NCBI RefSeq assembly: GCF_008710095.1
Contig: NZ_VYKJ01000003.1
Span: 408,225-472,224 of the forward strand
Source: Affinibrenneria salicis
GTDB taxonomy: Bacteria; Pseudomonadota; Gammaproteobacteria; Enterobacterales; Enterobacteriaceae
Length of the DNA stretch: 64,000 nucleotides
Direction of reading: 5' to 3'
Below are positions 1 to 9,517 of this stretch, piece by piece. Both the position numbers and the translations under genes were made by a program. The notes beneath the pieces were generated by a model. That model saw nothing but the letters and a program-made list of their open reading frames with translations. It was not told where the DNA came from and did not search any database. Numbering within the stretch: the first letter of the stretch is position 1; the number at the start of each line of letters is the position of its first letter.

Positions 1-546
1 GGATTGCCGGCTAAAAGCGCTCTGACGATCCAGCGCGCGGTAAAAATCGCCGAGCGCGCTGGTCATGCGGGCTTCAAGCGCGGCGCTGAATACCGGCGAA
101 TGATCGTAGTGGGTAATCTGACTGTCTTCGGCGAATACGCCATGCAATATTTCCTGCGCCTTCAGCGCATTAAGTACGGGTTTAAGCGCGTAGTCCAGCG
201 CCAGCATATGGCTGGCCGAGCCGCCGCTGGCCACCGGCAAAATCACCTTATTTTCAAACGCGCGCTCCGGCAGAAGATCGAGCAGGGTTTTTAACGCGCC
301 GGTAAAAGAGGCTTTATACACCGGCGTACTGATAATCAGCCCGTCGGCCCCGGCCAGTTGTTCAACGAACACCTTCAGTGCGGGGCTGTCGAATCGGGCG
401 TATAGCAGGTCTTCCGGATTAAAATTAAATAAATTCCATGGGGTTACATCAATTCCTTGTTGTTCAAGCCAGTGCTGCGCGAAGGTGAGTAGTGCGGCGG
501 AACGGGAGGGGAAGCGCGGGCTGCCTGCCAGGGTAATTACGTTCAT
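1..546 (-). CDS. ssuE: NADPH-dependent FMN reductase SsuE (3' end beyond window)
   Basis: Reading the minus strand from the ATG at 546 gives 182 codons that run off the left edge. The N-terminus MNVITLAGSPRFPSRS is the flavodoxin-like phosphate loop of NADPH:FMN reductases, and STPVYKASFTGALKTLLDLL is the conserved segment around the flavin site. SsuE proteins are about 190 residues, so only the last few residues are missing. The enzyme supplies FMNH2 to the SsuD alkanesulfonate monooxygenase during sulfur limitation. ssuADCB would be expected beyond the left edge; this is inference. The upstream side holds a decayed sulfonate-binding-protein gene in the same direction. Confidence 0.88.
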   Translation of the reverse strand, partial: MNVITLAGSPRFPSRSAALLTFAQHWLEQQGIDVTPWNLFNFNPEDLLYARFDSPALKVFVEQLAGADGLIISTPVYKASFTGALKTLLDLLPERAFENKVILPVASGGSASHMLALDYALKPVLNALKAQEILHGVFAEDSQITHYDHSPVFSAALEARMTSALGDFYRALDRQSAFSRQS

Positions 547-791
547 TCTGTCTCCTAAAGATAACAATCCTGATTGATATGCAAATCACCGCTGTTCGTC
601 ACCCGTCCTTCAGGCGGCGTGAGCGTCAGCTGCGCTATTCGCCCCATCTTCGGCCCGCCTGGGCTAACAAAGTGATTTACCGCTGATTAACCAATCTATT
701 ACCTGAGCGATCGCGGAAGAAATACGATTTATGGCTGTTGATATCTGGAAATTGCAAATAGCGCGCGCCTCGTCGGCGATATTTCCCGCCG

Positions 792-1205
792 TTAAACCAG
801 TACCGGCTGCGATTGCGCGCGGGTTTGCCAGACGGCGTCGCGGATATTGATGGCGCGCGGCAGTAACCCTAAGGCGAAAAACCGATCGGCGATAATTTGC
901 TGTTCGCGAATAACGCCGCCGTTCATCGCCCGGGGTTTATTTCTGCGGCGCGAAAGCGCCAGTTCCAGGGTGGCGCGCGGCAAGCCTCACTCCGCCGACA
1001 GCAGGGCGGTGGCCTCGGCGCGCTGATTGTCAATGTAATTGCCGGTTCTCTGCAGGGCGCCGTCATGCTGAACAATGGCGACGGGTCGATTTCTCAGCGT
1101 GTTGATTAATGTTGCCGATATGGCGTCGGGCGTTGCGCTGGATGCGCGCGGGTTTCCCGCCGGGTCCCGGGTTAAGAGTCCGCGCGCCGACGTCGGCGCC
1201 GGCAC
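792..1205 (-). pseudogene. Remnant of aliphatic sulfonate ABC transporter binding protein (SsuA-like)
   Basis: One minus-strand frame reads through an in-frame TGA at 987-989. Before the stop it gives NQRAEATALLSAE; after it come LELALSRR, then VIREQQIIADRFFALGLLPR and INIRDAVW. This is the C-terminal pattern of SsuA/TauA-type binding proteins (AALL, then LALSRR, EQQ.IAD.F..L.L.PK, I.V.DAVW). The similarity fades beyond about 1110 and no N-terminal signal peptide or ligand domain remains, so it is the 3' third of a dead gene. It sits between ssuE and hpxO on the same strand, suggesting an extra sulfonate uptake gene was lost here. The assignment rests on motif memory and the boundaries are approximate. 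Confidence 0.6.
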
Positions 1206-1217
1206 GCGGTCGCGGCG

Positions 1218-2375
1218 TCACCCGAGCGGCCCGCCGGTAATGGTGGTCTGCAGACCGGCAAGAATACCTTCGCCGGTTTCCGTTTTTAGCTCGTCGTACC
1301 AGGCCTGGGTCAGCGGCCACGATTTGCCGTGGGTGATATCGCAACGTTTACGCGCCTTGAGCACCAGTTCGGTCACGCGCGGCAGGCGCCGCTCCTGATA
1401 GCGGCGCAGCGCGTCCTCGACGCCCAGCGAGTGAGAGCCCAGGGCGATGCCGAGCACCACGGCGTCTTCCATCGCCGCGCAGCCGCCCTGACCGATATCC
1501 GGCGTGGTGCTGTGCGCGGCGTCGCCGAGCAGCGCCACGCGGCCGCGCGCCAGCGGGCCGAAGGGTTCGATATCGTGGATTTCGATGCGGTTGGTGGTTT
1601 GCGGATCAAGCCGGGCGATCAGCCGCTGCACCCGTTCGTCCCAGCCGGCGAAATAGCGCTGCAGATCGCCGCGCAGCGTGTCGCGATCTTCCGGCAGCCC
1701 CTGCGGCAGCGGCACGTCGAAAAAAAAGTAGAAGCGGCCATCCGCCACCGGCATCAGCGAAACGCGCTTGCCCTCGCCGACAAAGGTGGTCCACTGATCG
1801 GCGGGCGCGATGGATTCATCAATCGTCACCAGTCCGTTCCAGTTGACATAGCCCGCGTAGCGGCGCGCCGGACTGTAACCCAGCACATAAGGGCGGACCG
1901 CCGAATGGGTGCCGTCCGCCGCAATCAGCAGATCGCCCCGGGCCTGTCCGCCATCGGTAAAGCCGACGCTGACGCCGCGCGCATCGGCCTCGACGTGGTT
2001 GACCCGTTTGCCGAACTGGACGCGTTCCCGCCCCCAGAAGTCCAGCATCTCCGCCTGCAGCAGCGCGCGCGCCACCGGGTAGGGGCGTTCGCCGACGCTG
2101 GCGACCAGCGGTTCGAGGCTGAAACGCGTCAGATCCGCTCCGCTCAGCCCATCCCGGTAGGCGACATAACGCATAGGGCCGCCGTGGCGGCGCATAATCT
2201 CACCCATGCCCAGATAGTTCATGCATTTGACGCCGTTAGACCAGACCGAGATAGCCGCGCCGACCGGCCTGATGTGTTCTACCGCTTCATAGACTTCGCA
2301 GTCGATGCCGATATTACGCAGCGCGACGGCGGCGGATAGCCCGCCGATTCCGGCGCCGATGATCAATGCTTTCAT
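1218..2375 (-). CDS. hpxO: FAD-dependent urate hydroxylase HpxO
   Basis: A 385-aa flavoprotein monooxygenase with the N-terminal dinucleotide motif GAGIGGLSAA (residues 7-16), a central AADGTHSAVR motif and the C-terminal FAD signature GDAAHSTTPDIGQGG. Length matches Klebsiella HpxO (about 384 aa). HpxO oxidises urate to 5-hydroxyisourate with NADH and O2 in the cytosol. The ATG at 2375 follows GGGAGAAGAAG on the minus strand. It is divergent from hpxQ-hpxT, which carry out the next two steps in reverse gene order, so the three form a complete urate-to-allantoin module. No purine transporter or regulator gene is visible next to it. Confidence 0.92.
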   Translation of the reverse strand: MKALIIGAGIGGLSAAVALRNIGIDCEVYEAVEHIRPVGAAISVWSNGVKCMNYLGMGEIMRRHGGPMRYVAYRDGLSGADLTRFSLEPLVASVGERPYPVARALLQAEMLDFWGRERVQFGKRVNHVEADARGVSVGFTDGGQARGDLLIAADGTHSAVRPYVLGYSPARRYAGYVNWNGLVTIDESIAPADQWTTFVGEGKRVSLMPVADGRFYFFFDVPLPQGLPEDRDTLRGDLQRYFAGWDERVQRLIARLDPQTTNRIEIHDIEPFGPLARGRVALLGDAAHSTTPDIGQGGCAAMEDAVVLGIALGSHSLGVEDALRRYQERRLPRVTELVLKARKRCDITHGKSWPLTQAWYDELKTETGEGILAGLQTTITGGPLG

Positions 2376-2754
2376 CTTCTTCTCCCGCTGATGATTATCG
2401 CTAGCGCAGCAATATACATACCAACCCCGCGCGGCGGCGGGGAATCAGCCGCAGGGCGCGTTTGTCCGGCGCATAACGCCGGCGCTGGCGTGGCCGGTTG
2501 CCCTTTTTTGGGGCGAAATGGCGTTACATTGCTTCATGGTGAAACTTAACCGATCAATATATTATTATGTGATTCGTTTGTTTCATTGATGTTAATGCCG
2601 CCGGCCTTGCGGCGTCGCGCGCTTTATTGCCGATGCACCGACGCGCGTTTTCCCGCGCCGGCCGGCGTGGCATGCGATTTGCAAAACCGAGAGAGATGTA
2701 ACCCTTACTCTCTCTTTATTCGATATATTCGGATGCGCCTAACCGGAGACCGCT
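2376..2754. promoter_or_regulatory. hpxO / hpxQT divergent intergenic region
   Basis: A 379-bp gap between the divergent hpxO and hpxQ starts. It must carry both promoters. Positions about 2540-2590 are AT-rich against GC-rich flanks and are the likeliest promoter zone. I could not identify a convincing operator and see no coding sequence here. Confidence 0.5.
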
Positions 2755-3255
2755 ATGGTATGCCTTGAACGCTTCAATCAACTCGGCACCGACGAGGCCG
2801 GCGCGCTGCTGGCTCCTTGCGTGGCGCTGCCCGACTGGGTGGCGCGGCTGGTCGCCGGGCGTCCCTATCCCGACAGGGATACGCTGCTGCATTGCGCGGC
2901 GCAAGCCGCCAGCCTGTGGCGGGCGGCGGATCTGACACAGGCCATGCTTGCCCATCCGCGCATCGGCGAGGCGCCGCGCGGCGAAACGGCCGAGGCCGCG
3001 CTGTCGCGCCAGGAGCAATCCGCGCTTTCTCCGGCCGATGCCGCGCTGCGGCAGGCGCTGCGCGACGGCAATCGACGCTATGAAGCCAGCTTTGGCCGGG
3101 TGTTTTTGATTCGCGCCCGCGGGCGCAGCGGCGCAGAGATTCTGCAGGCGCTGCAGCGGCGTTTGCAGCTCAGCGAAGCGGAAGAGATACAGGAGGCGCT
3201 GGAACAGCTGCGCCAGATTACGCTGTTAAGACTGGAAGGAATCATTCAACCATGA
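2755..3255 (+). CDS. hpxQ: OHCU decarboxylase HpxQ
   Basis: A 166-aa protein of the 2-oxo-4-hydroxy-4-carboxy-5-ureidoimidazoline decarboxylase family. The key motif HPRIGE places His at residue 67, with Glu87 further on, the two catalytic positions of the family. The segment NRRYEASFGRVFLIRARGRS is the conserved C-terminal substrate region. It converts OHCU to S-allantoin, the last step of urate breakdown. The ATG at 2755 follows the ribosome site CGGAGAC. Its stop overlaps the hpxT start by 4 bp, so the two are translationally coupled. Confidence 0.92.
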   Translation: MVCLERFNQLGTDEAGALLAPCVALPDWVARLVAGRPYPDRDTLLHCAAQAASLWRAADLTQAMLAHPRIGEAPRGETAEAALSRQEQSALSPADAALRQALRDGNRRYEASFGRVFLIRARGRSGAEILQALQRRLQLSEAEEIQEALEQLRQITLLRLEGIIQP

Positions 3256-3584
3256 ACACGATCTCTACCCATATTCTGGATACCGCATGGGGTAAGCCGG
3301 CCGTCGGCGTAACCGTCCGGCTGGAACAGTATCAGACGGATGGCTGGATCGCGCTGGCCGAAGGCCAGACCAATGAGGATGGCCGTATCGCCGACTTCGC
3401 GCCGCCGCTGGCCGCCGGGCAATACCGGCTGATCGCCGCCATCGGCGCCTGGTTTCGCGCCGCGCAGCGTGAAACGCTGTATGCCAGCGCGCAGATCGAC
3501 TTTATCCTGCCGGCCGACGGCGGCCACTATCACCTGCCGTTTCTTATTTCGCCCTGGTCGTGGTCGACCTATCGCGGCAGCTAA
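3252..3584 (+). CDS. hpxT: 5-hydroxyisourate hydrolase HpxT
   Basis: A 110-aa transthyretin-like protein that begins STHILDTAWGKPA and ends with the family signature YRGS. His7, Arg45 (NEDGR) and the HYHLPF segment (His92/His94) correspond to the active-site residues of HIU hydrolases. It hydrolyses 5-hydroxyisourate to OHCU, acting between HpxO and HpxQ. There is no signal peptide, so the protein is cytosolic. It overlaps the end of hpxQ by 4 bp. The 135 bp downstream, before the convergent dehydrogenase gene, hold no obvious terminator. Confidence 0.93.
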   Translation: MNTISTHILDTAWGKPAVGVTVRLEQYQTDGWIALAEGQTNEDGRIADFAPPLAAGQYRLIAAIGAWFRAAQRETLYASAQIDFILPADGGHYHLPFLISPWSWSTYRGS

Positions 3585-3719
3585 CGCGGTTCGCGGCCGC
3601 AAGCGCGGCGCCAACGATCATTCAGCGGTTCCGCCGCGCCTGGCGCGCCCGCGTCCTGACGGCCGCGCCGCGCGATGAATTTTTTTTCAGCGAACGCCGG
3701 CCGTTGCGCTAGTCGTCTC

Positions 3720-4787
3720 TTAACGCTTGATTATCGACTGGATCACGGCGTCGGTGACTTCGAGCGTCGTGGCGTTGCCGCCCACGTCCGGCGTTTTAAT
3801 GCCCGCGGCGCAAACCGCTTCTACCGCGCGCATCAGACATGCCGATGCCTGATGCTCTCCCAGGTGGTCGAGCATTTGCGCGGCGGTCCAGAAACTGGCT
3901 ACGGGGTTGGCGATGCCTTTGCCGGCGATATCAAACGCCGAGCCATGGATCGGCTCAAACATCGAGGGGTATCGACGTTCAGGGTCGATATTGCCGGTCG
4001 GCGCCACGCCCAGGCTGCCGGCCAGCGCGCCCGCCAGATCCGAAAGAATATCCGCATGCAGGTTGGTCGCCACGATAGTATCCAGCGATTGCGGATGCAG
4101 GGTCATGCGGACCGTCATGGCGTCGACCAGCATCTTATCCCAGCTGACATCGGGGTATTCCTGCGCGACTTCGGCGGCAATCTCATCCCACATCACCATG
4201 CCGTGCCGCTGAGCGTTCGATTTGGTTACCACGGTCAGGTACTTGCGCGGGCGCGACTGCGCCAGCTTAAAGGCATAGCGCATAATGCGCGTTACTCCGG
4301 TACGGGTAAAAATAGCGACTTCCGTCCCCACTTCCTCCGGCAAACCGCGATGGGCGCGACCGCCATGGCCGGAATATTCGCCTTCGGAATTTTCACGCAC
4401 AATCACCCAGTCGAGGTCGCCCGGGCCGGCATGACGCAATGGCGATTGGATCCCGGCGAGAATTTTAGTCGGGCGAACGTTCGCATATTGGTCAAATCCC
4501 TGGCATATAGGCAGACGCAACCCCCACAGCGTAATATGGTCCGCCACGTCCGGCGCGCCGACCGCGCCGAAATAAATGGCATCGAACGACTTTAGCCGTT
4601 CAAGTCCATCGGCAGGCATCATCACGCCATGTTTCTTATAATAATCTGAGCCCCAGTCGAAATGCTCAATTTCAAAATTCAGGTCGGTAAAACGCTGTTG
4701 TAAACATTCCAGCACGCTGACGCCCGCGGAGATAACTTCCGGGCCAATGCCATCGGCCGGGATTGCCGCTATTTTATAGTTGCGCAT
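3720..4787 (-). CDS. Tartrate dehydrogenase / D-malate dehydrogenase (TtuC/DmlA family)
   Basis: A 355-aa beta-decarboxylating dehydrogenase related to isopropylmalate and isocitrate dehydrogenases. Visible motifs are IPADGIGPEV at the N-terminus, VRENSEGEYSGHGGR around the substrate-binding arginine, DAMTVRM, and the metal-binding NLHADILSDLAG. Family members oxidise tartrate and D-malate with NAD and Mn2+. The gene is divergent from a LysR regulator 232 bp away and close to tartrate dehydratase genes, so a role in tartrate or D-malate catabolism fits. Sequence alone cannot separate TtuC from DmlA specificity. Confidence 0.88.
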   Translation of the reverse strand: MRNYKIAAIPADGIGPEVISAGVSVLECLQQRFTDLNFEIEHFDWGSDYYKKHGVMMPADGLERLKSFDAIYFGAVGAPDVADHITLWGLRLPICQGFDQYANVRPTKILAGIQSPLRHAGPGDLDWVIVRENSEGEYSGHGGRAHRGLPEEVGTEVAIFTRTGVTRIMRYAFKLAQSRPRKYLTVVTKSNAQRHGMVMWDEIAAEVAQEYPDVSWDKMLVDAMTVRMTLHPQSLDTIVATNLHADILSDLAGALAGSLGVAPTGNIDPERRYPSMFEPIHGSAFDIAGKGIANPVASFWTAAQMLDHLGEHQASACLMRAVEAVCAAGIKTPDVGGNATTLEVTDAVIQSIIKR

Positions 4788-5019
4788 GGTAAGATTCCTT
4801 AATAAATTGTATTTTCTGATATTTCATCAGGCTGTTTTTAATGCTTCATCGCTCAGCAAGAAAAATACGTTGGCATAAATTTTATTTCTTATTAATTATT
4901 TTATGCAGGTCACAATTTATTACTAATTGAGAACCGGTGACTAACATTATGCACAAAAACGGATTAGTATCACCCCCGTCTGTTTATGCAAAAAAATGAT
5001 ATAATCATAAGGAGGTCCG

Positions 5020-5934
5020 GTGGAGCTTAATCAACTTCGCTGTTTTATCGCCGTGGCGGATGAATTGCATTTTGGCCATGCGGCGCAAAATCTGGATATG
5101 CTGCCTTCGGCGCTTGGCCGGTATATCAAGCTACTGGAAGAAGAACTTGGCACTCGTCTGTTAACCCGTTCAACGCGTAACGTATCGCTTACTCCGCACG
5201 GCGCGCTCTTTTTGGACGATGCGCGAAAAATCGTCGCCGATGCGGACGCGTTGCTGCAAAAGTTTCAGCGTCTGGGGCGTCAGCACTCCGGTTATTTACG
5301 GCTGGGCGCGATAGACAGCGCCGCGGTCGGGCTGATTCCGCATATTTTGCATGCGTTTCGTGATGTCTGTCCGAATGTTGAAATACAAATCGTTGAGGAT
5401 AAAAGCTCCAGGCTATTACCTAAATTGTTATCGGGCCGACTTGATTTGATCTTTATTCGGCCAATGGCGAAAATGGATGATGTTCTGGAAAGTGAGTTTT
5501 TATTTTATGAGAATGTCGTTCTGGTTATTTCCAGTAAACATAAGCTGGCGGCCCATCAGGAAATACGCGTGGAGGATTTAATCGATGTGCCATTAATTGT
5601 GCCTGAGCGCAAAGTGCGCCCCCATAGTTACGATCTTACCATGGGTCTGTTTGAGCATGTTGATTTTAAACCCCGAATTGTACAAATCGCCGACGAGAAG
5701 CAGACGATTATAAATATGGTGGCAGCAGAGCTTGGCGCCGCGGTTATGCCCCGCTGGGTAAGTCGTATATCCACGCTGAATGTTAGTTTTGTTCCGCTGG
5801 CGAAGGAATATATTCATCTGAGAAAAACATTACCTATTTCCGCCGTCTGGATGAAAGACGTGCGGGATAAGAACAGAGAAAGCATGATGAATATAGTGCG
5901 CGCCGAATTGACGACGATCGCGTGTCAATATTAA
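5020..5934 (+). CDS. LysR-family transcriptional regulator
   Basis: A 304-aa LysR-type regulator. The N-terminal winged helix-turn-helix covers about residues 1-60 (LNQLRCFIAVADELHFGHAA, then LEEELGTRLLTR); the effector-binding domain follows from about residue 90. The GTG start at 5020 is fixed by a strong ribosome site, AAGGAGGT, at 5009-5016. The gene is divergent from the TtuC-like dehydrogenase, the usual arrangement for a LysR activator and its target. I infer that it senses tartrate, malate or a related acid and may also control the ttdAB and permease genes nearby. The ligand is not shown by the sequence. Confidence 0.9.
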   Translation: MELNQLRCFIAVADELHFGHAAQNLDMLPSALGRYIKLLEEELGTRLLTRSTRNVSLTPHGALFLDDARKIVADADALLQKFQRLGRQHSGYLRLGAIDSAAVGLIPHILHAFRDVCPNVEIQIVEDKSSRLLPKLLSGRLDLIFIRPMAKMDDVLESEFLFYENVVLVISSKHKLAAHQEIRVEDLIDVPLIVPERKVRPHSYDLTMGLFEHVDFKPRIVQIADEKQTIINMVAAELGAAVMPRWVSRISTLNVSFVPLAKEYIHLRKTLPISAVWMKDVRDKNRESMMNIVRAELTTIACQY

Positions 5935-5997
5935 CAGGGGCCAGGACCCGGTTATATCGCCAACGTAATTCTTGTTGCTGAAAGGCGGCGATACAGC

Positions 5998-6115
5998 GAC
6001 AAATTCGTCGGCAACGAATTTGTCCAGCCGACGGCTGACCTTCGCCGGGAGGCAGGATGTCTCTCATTAATCCCCGGCGGCTTACGCCAGTAAGTGACTG
6101 GGGTGAGCCGCCGGG
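5998..6115. repeat. Cluster of palindromes downstream of lysR
   Basis: Two strong inverted repeats lie in the 290-bp gap between the LysR gene and the FAH remnant. The first (5998-6024) is an 11-bp perfect stem, GACAAATTCGT, with a 5-nt loop. The second (6072-6115) pairs CCGGCGGCT with AGCCGCCGG, with further inner pairing. A short CAGCCGACGGCTG palindrome lies between them. There is no T-tract, so neither is a classic terminator. The layout resembles dispersed intergenic palindromic elements of enterobacteria, although I cannot confirm copies elsewhere. Confidence 0.55.
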
Positions 6116-6225
6116 AGCAGAGTTGCACGCCGCTCCCGGCGCCCCAGAAGGGGGCGAGCCTCAGGGCGGGGACGAGTAACAAAAGCATCGCACCTGCAAC
6201 CTGAAGGATGAAGGGGATATTGAAT

Positions 6226-7086
6226 TTATTGAAGTACGACGTTTGACAGCGAAGCGACCTTATTGACCAGGCGTCCTATGTTGCTGATATCGACCTCAAC
6301 CACATCGCCTTCGCGCATAAAAAGCGGCGGGGTGCGTTTTTTGCCCACTCAGCCTGGGGAACCGGTGATGATGACATCGCCGGCCTCTAACGGGCTGAAA
6401 CGAGAGATATATTCGATCAGGTGCGCAACGGAATTGATCATATTTTGGGTGGAATCATGCTGTACGCGTTGGCCATTGAGCCAGGTGCTGATCGAAAGAT
6501 CCTGCGGGTCGGGAATTTCATCACTGGTCACCAGCCATGGGCCGAACGCGCCCGTTTTACGCCAGTTTTTCCCGGAGGTAAACCAGCTATATTGCATGTC
6601 CCGCACCGATCCGTCCATGAAGCAGCTATAGCCGGCCACGTGCCGCAGAGCGTTTTCACGGGTAATATTGTTGGTGCTTTTGCCGATTACGACCGCAAGC
6701 TCGCCTTCATAATCAAACTCATCGCTGGTATCGGGTTTACAGACGGCCTGGCCATGAGCCGAAAGCGAATCGGCAAAGCGCACAAACAGGGTCGGCGCGT
6801 TGATGGTTTGTTCAAATTCGATCCGCTTTTCCAGATAGTTCATCCCCACGCAGAAAATCTTGCCGGGCGTTTCGATGACGGGCAAAAACTGGATTTCATC
6901 AAGATAAAAATCGGCGTCTCGCCATGTCATTTTGGTCAGGTCTGCAATGGCATTAGCGGCAATTGCGGATTTTAGATCGGGGAAAGAGGGAGAGAGGCGC
7001 TCTCCCAGATCGTATACCTGCGTATCTGCAGCGCAGCCCCAGGTTTTTTTACCACTTTGCGGATTAACGAAACTGAGTAACTTCAT
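6226..7086 (-). pseudogene. FAH-family hydrolase/tautomerase interrupted by one in-frame stop
   Basis: The minus strand encodes a fumarylacetoacetate-hydrolase-family protein with KIFCVGMNYLEK, the metal ligands in EFDYEGELAVVIGK, and a C-terminal GDVIITGSPG. A TGA at 6349-6351 then interrupts the gene exactly where the family continues with Gly. The same frame goes on without further damage as VGKKRTPPLFMREGDVVEVD to a TAA at 6226. The undamaged protein would be 286 aa, normal for the family. A single G-to-T change in a Gly codon explains the stop. It lies downstream of ttdA-ttdB. FAH proteins include oxaloacetate tautomerases/decarboxylases, so it may have acted on the oxaloacetate made by tartrate dehydratase (inference). 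The 245-aa product lacks the last beta strands. Confidence 0.82.
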
Positions 7087-7237
7087 AATTTATCCCGTAG
7101 AGAGGTGATATAACGGCACACCCGTCATGCTTCCGGCGCGTTGGCGGCGCTCCATTCTTCGGCCCGTCCCTGGGCGTTATCCTATCGGTCAGCGCTTACC
7201 GCCTTTCTGCAAGCCGAATGATGTCGGGCATAACGCA

Positions 7238-7846
7238 TCATTTAATAAACTTAATCTGGCGGTTGATTTCGTCGATGATCGGCAGCTTGCGCGCGTTATA
7301 GGTCTTTTTGTTCTCTTCAAATAAGTTGTTGCCTTCGGTATCAATAGAAATAATCAACGGTCCGAACTCTTTGACCCGATTTACCCACAGCGTTTCGGGC
7401 ATGCCCAGATCGCGCCATTGCGCATCCTCGATTTTTTCGACGCAGGTTGCGGCCAGAACGGCGCAGCCGCCGGGGAATACCGCATGTACCGCTTTGTAAC
7501 GACGGCAGCCTTCTTCCGTATTCGGGCCCATGCCGCCTTTACCGACGATAAGTTTCACTCCGGTTTGCTCAATGAATTCTTTTTCGAATTTTTCCATCCG
7601 CATACTGGTGGTGGGGCCGATAGAGATCATTTCGAATTCATTGGTATTTTTTTCTACCACGATGGGGCCGGCATGGAATATCGCCAGCCCCTGCAGATCA
7701 ACGGGAAGCTCGCGGCCCAATTCAATCAAACGACGGTGCGCCACGTCGCGGCAGGTTACCAGCGTACCGGTGAGGTAAACGACATCGCCGGTTTTCAGGG
7801 ACTGCAGATCTTCATCCTTAATCGGGGTGGTGAGGATTTTTTTCAT
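7238..7846 (-). CDS. ttdB: L(+)-tartrate dehydratase subunit beta (TtdB-like)
   Basis: A 202-aa protein matching the beta subunit of class I fumarase/tartrate dehydratases (E. coli TtdB is 201 aa). Recognisable segments are [20 protein letters not shown], the swivelling-domain [16 protein letters not shown] and [12 protein letters not shown]. With TtdA it forms the enzyme that dehydrates L-tartrate to oxaloacetate. The start overlaps the end of ttdA by 4 bp, so the subunits are translationally coupled. Some members of the family are fumarases or act on other hydroxy-acids; tartrate is favoured here by the TtuC-like enzyme and permease nearby. Confidence 0.87.
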   Translation of the reverse strand: MKKILTTPIKDEDLQSLKTGDVVYLTGTLVTCRDVAHRRLIELGRELPVDLQGLAIFHAGPIVVEKNTNEFEMISIGPTTSMRMEKFEKEFIEQTGVKLIVGKGGMGPNTEEGCRRYKAVHAVFPGGCAVLAATCVEKIEDAQWRDLGMPETLWVNRVKEFGPLIISIDTEGNNLFEENKKTYNARKLPIIDEINRQIKFIK

Positions 7847-8745
7847 AGCGCTACACTCTCATGTGACAGAATTTGGTAGGAAAGATCGGCCGCGAAGCGG
7901 ATCGTACCGCGGCGGTGCGCCCAACACCCGGTGGACACCGCCACGCCGATCGTGGACGGGTGGCGGGCGGAGGATTCGATGTTGACGCCCATGACGGACG
8001 CCGCGCCGCCCAGACCCTGCGGACCCAGACCGACTTTATTGAGGCCTTCCTCCAGCAGATTTTCCATCCTTGCCGCATCGGGATTAGGGTGCTGCGAGGT
8101 GACCGGACGCAGTATCGCCTTTTTAGAAAGGCGGGCGGCAGTTTCCACTGAGGTGGATATCCCTACGCCGACCAGCAGCGGCGGACAGGCATTCACGCCA
8201 TACGAGGTAATCACGTCAAACACGAACTGATTGACGCCTTCATACCCCTGACCGGGCATTAGGACTTTCGCGGCGCCGGGCAAAGAACAGCCGCCGCCGG
8301 CCATATAGACTTCAATGGTGCAGTGATCGTCATCAGGGATGATTTCCCAGTCCAGCCATGGGATACGCGAGCCCGTGTTGGTGCCTGTATTTTTCTCAAT
8401 AAAGGTTTCCACGGCGTTATGGCGCAGCGGCGCTTTTTGGGTCGCTTCGAGCGTCGCGGTTTTTAATATCTCTTCAAGCTGGCCGATGTAGGGAAAATCG
8501 GCGCCCGCGGTAATAAAATATTGAATTACGCCGGTATCCTGACAGCAGGGCCGGTTCAATTCATCCGCACGTTTTTGATTTTCAAACATTGAGTCGTAAA
8601 CCACGGTCGCCAGCGGCGTATTTTCTTTTTCCTTTAGTTCCTCCAGTTTTTTTATGACATCTGTGGGTAAGCGTTTCCCAATGTACCCGGTAAAACGCGT
8701 CATTATGTCTTTCAGGGTTGCAACGGCAGATTGCGTATTACTCAC
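7843..8745 (-). CDS. ttdA: L(+)-tartrate dehydratase subunit alpha (TtdA-like)
   Basis: A 300-aa protein matching the Fe-S subunit of class I fumarase/tartrate dehydratases (E. coli TtdA is 303 aa). Three cysteines in conserved settings would hold the 4Fe-4S cluster: Cys68 in CCQDTG, Cys187 in GVNACPP and Cys274 in GCWAHRRG. The cluster binds the substrate hydroxyl and makes the enzyme oxygen-sensitive. The gene heads a minus-strand operon, ttdA-ttdB-FAH, divergent from a permease across a 770-bp AT-rich gap. The neighbours support L-tartrate breakdown to oxaloacetate. Confidence 0.88.
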   Translation of the reverse strand: MSNTQSAVATLKDIMTRFTGYIGKRLPTDVIKKLEELKEKENTPLATVVYDSMFENQKRADELNRPCCQDTGVIQYFITAGADFPYIGQLEEILKTATLEATQKAPLRHNAVETFIEKNTGTNTGSRIPWLDWEIIPDDDHCTIEVYMAGGGCSLPGAAKVLMPGQGYEGVNQFVFDVITSYGVNACPPLLVGVGISTSVETAARLSKKAILRPVTSQHPNPDAARMENLLEEGLNKVGLGPQGLGGAASVMGVNIESSARHPSTIGVAVSTGCWAHRRGTIRFAADLSYQILSHESVAL

Positions 8746-9517
8746 AAATTACCTCCGAATAATCATGTCTTTCATTTGTTAATTGTTGGTGTGGTTATCT
8801 GTTGATTGTTTATTGTCGAACATTTATTCGTTGAGCCTGATTTCAGGGGGATTTTGTTTTTCTGTCCGTGAAAAATCCCCACAAAGAATATGCGCCTTAA
8901 TACGTCGCTAATCATCGGCTGATGTTTATATAAAAAATATCAATAATTTAATTGTGGTTATGCTGGCCTGAATAACTTGTTTTAAATCAAGAAACAGTGA
9001 TATCAACAGCGGTTTTTAACATGCTGATGATTTTTTATATACATGTTTTATCAAAATACAATGTCTGAAGTGTGACATACATTACGAATGTTAATCTGAA
9101 TGGCGACAGTGTCGGATATCTTTATTCTCAATCGGTAAATACCCAATCTCTGTCGTTCATGCTGATGGCATACGATGTGAAATTTAATTTTTATAAAAAT
9201 GTGACTCTATTAAAGCTTTTTTGTCGATTGGGAAAGAAATTATGGATCTGAATCACATGTTTACTTCGCTATTTTACCATTCTCATTATCCTGTTTTTTT
9301 AAATAATTAATTGGTAGGGATGTGCGTTTTTTTGTGATGTACATTTCACATGGATGAGTGAAATTACCGCGTTAATTTTTTTATGGCGATTTTCGCTCTA
9401 TCACACGCTAAAAAAGATAAGCAAAAATTAAATGCTATTTTTCGAAGGTCGATTATATGAATAAAAATATTGATACACCCTTTTTACCCTTTAATATACT
9501 GGAATGGTGAGGTTTAT
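8746..9517. promoter_or_regulatory. AT-rich divergent promoter region, ttdA / permease
   Basis: A 772-bp stretch without a gene, much more AT-rich than its surroundings. An inverted pair TGTGA and TCACA occurs at 9333-9350 with an 8-bp spacer; a Crp site needs 6, so it is not a canonical one. Several TA-rich tracts could be promoters. I see no coding sequence or RNA gene. The length suggests a regulated divergent promoter. Confidence 0.45.

Noticed and set aside
1329..2339. 336-codon plus-strand open frame over hpxO
   Set aside because: It is antisense to a clearly recognised hpxO gene and has no family features; GC-rich genes make long antisense frames.
9333..9350. Crp-like TGTGA/TCACA pair upstream of the permease
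   Set aside because: The spacer is 8 bp; a Crp site has 6. It is mentioned only as an inverted repeat.
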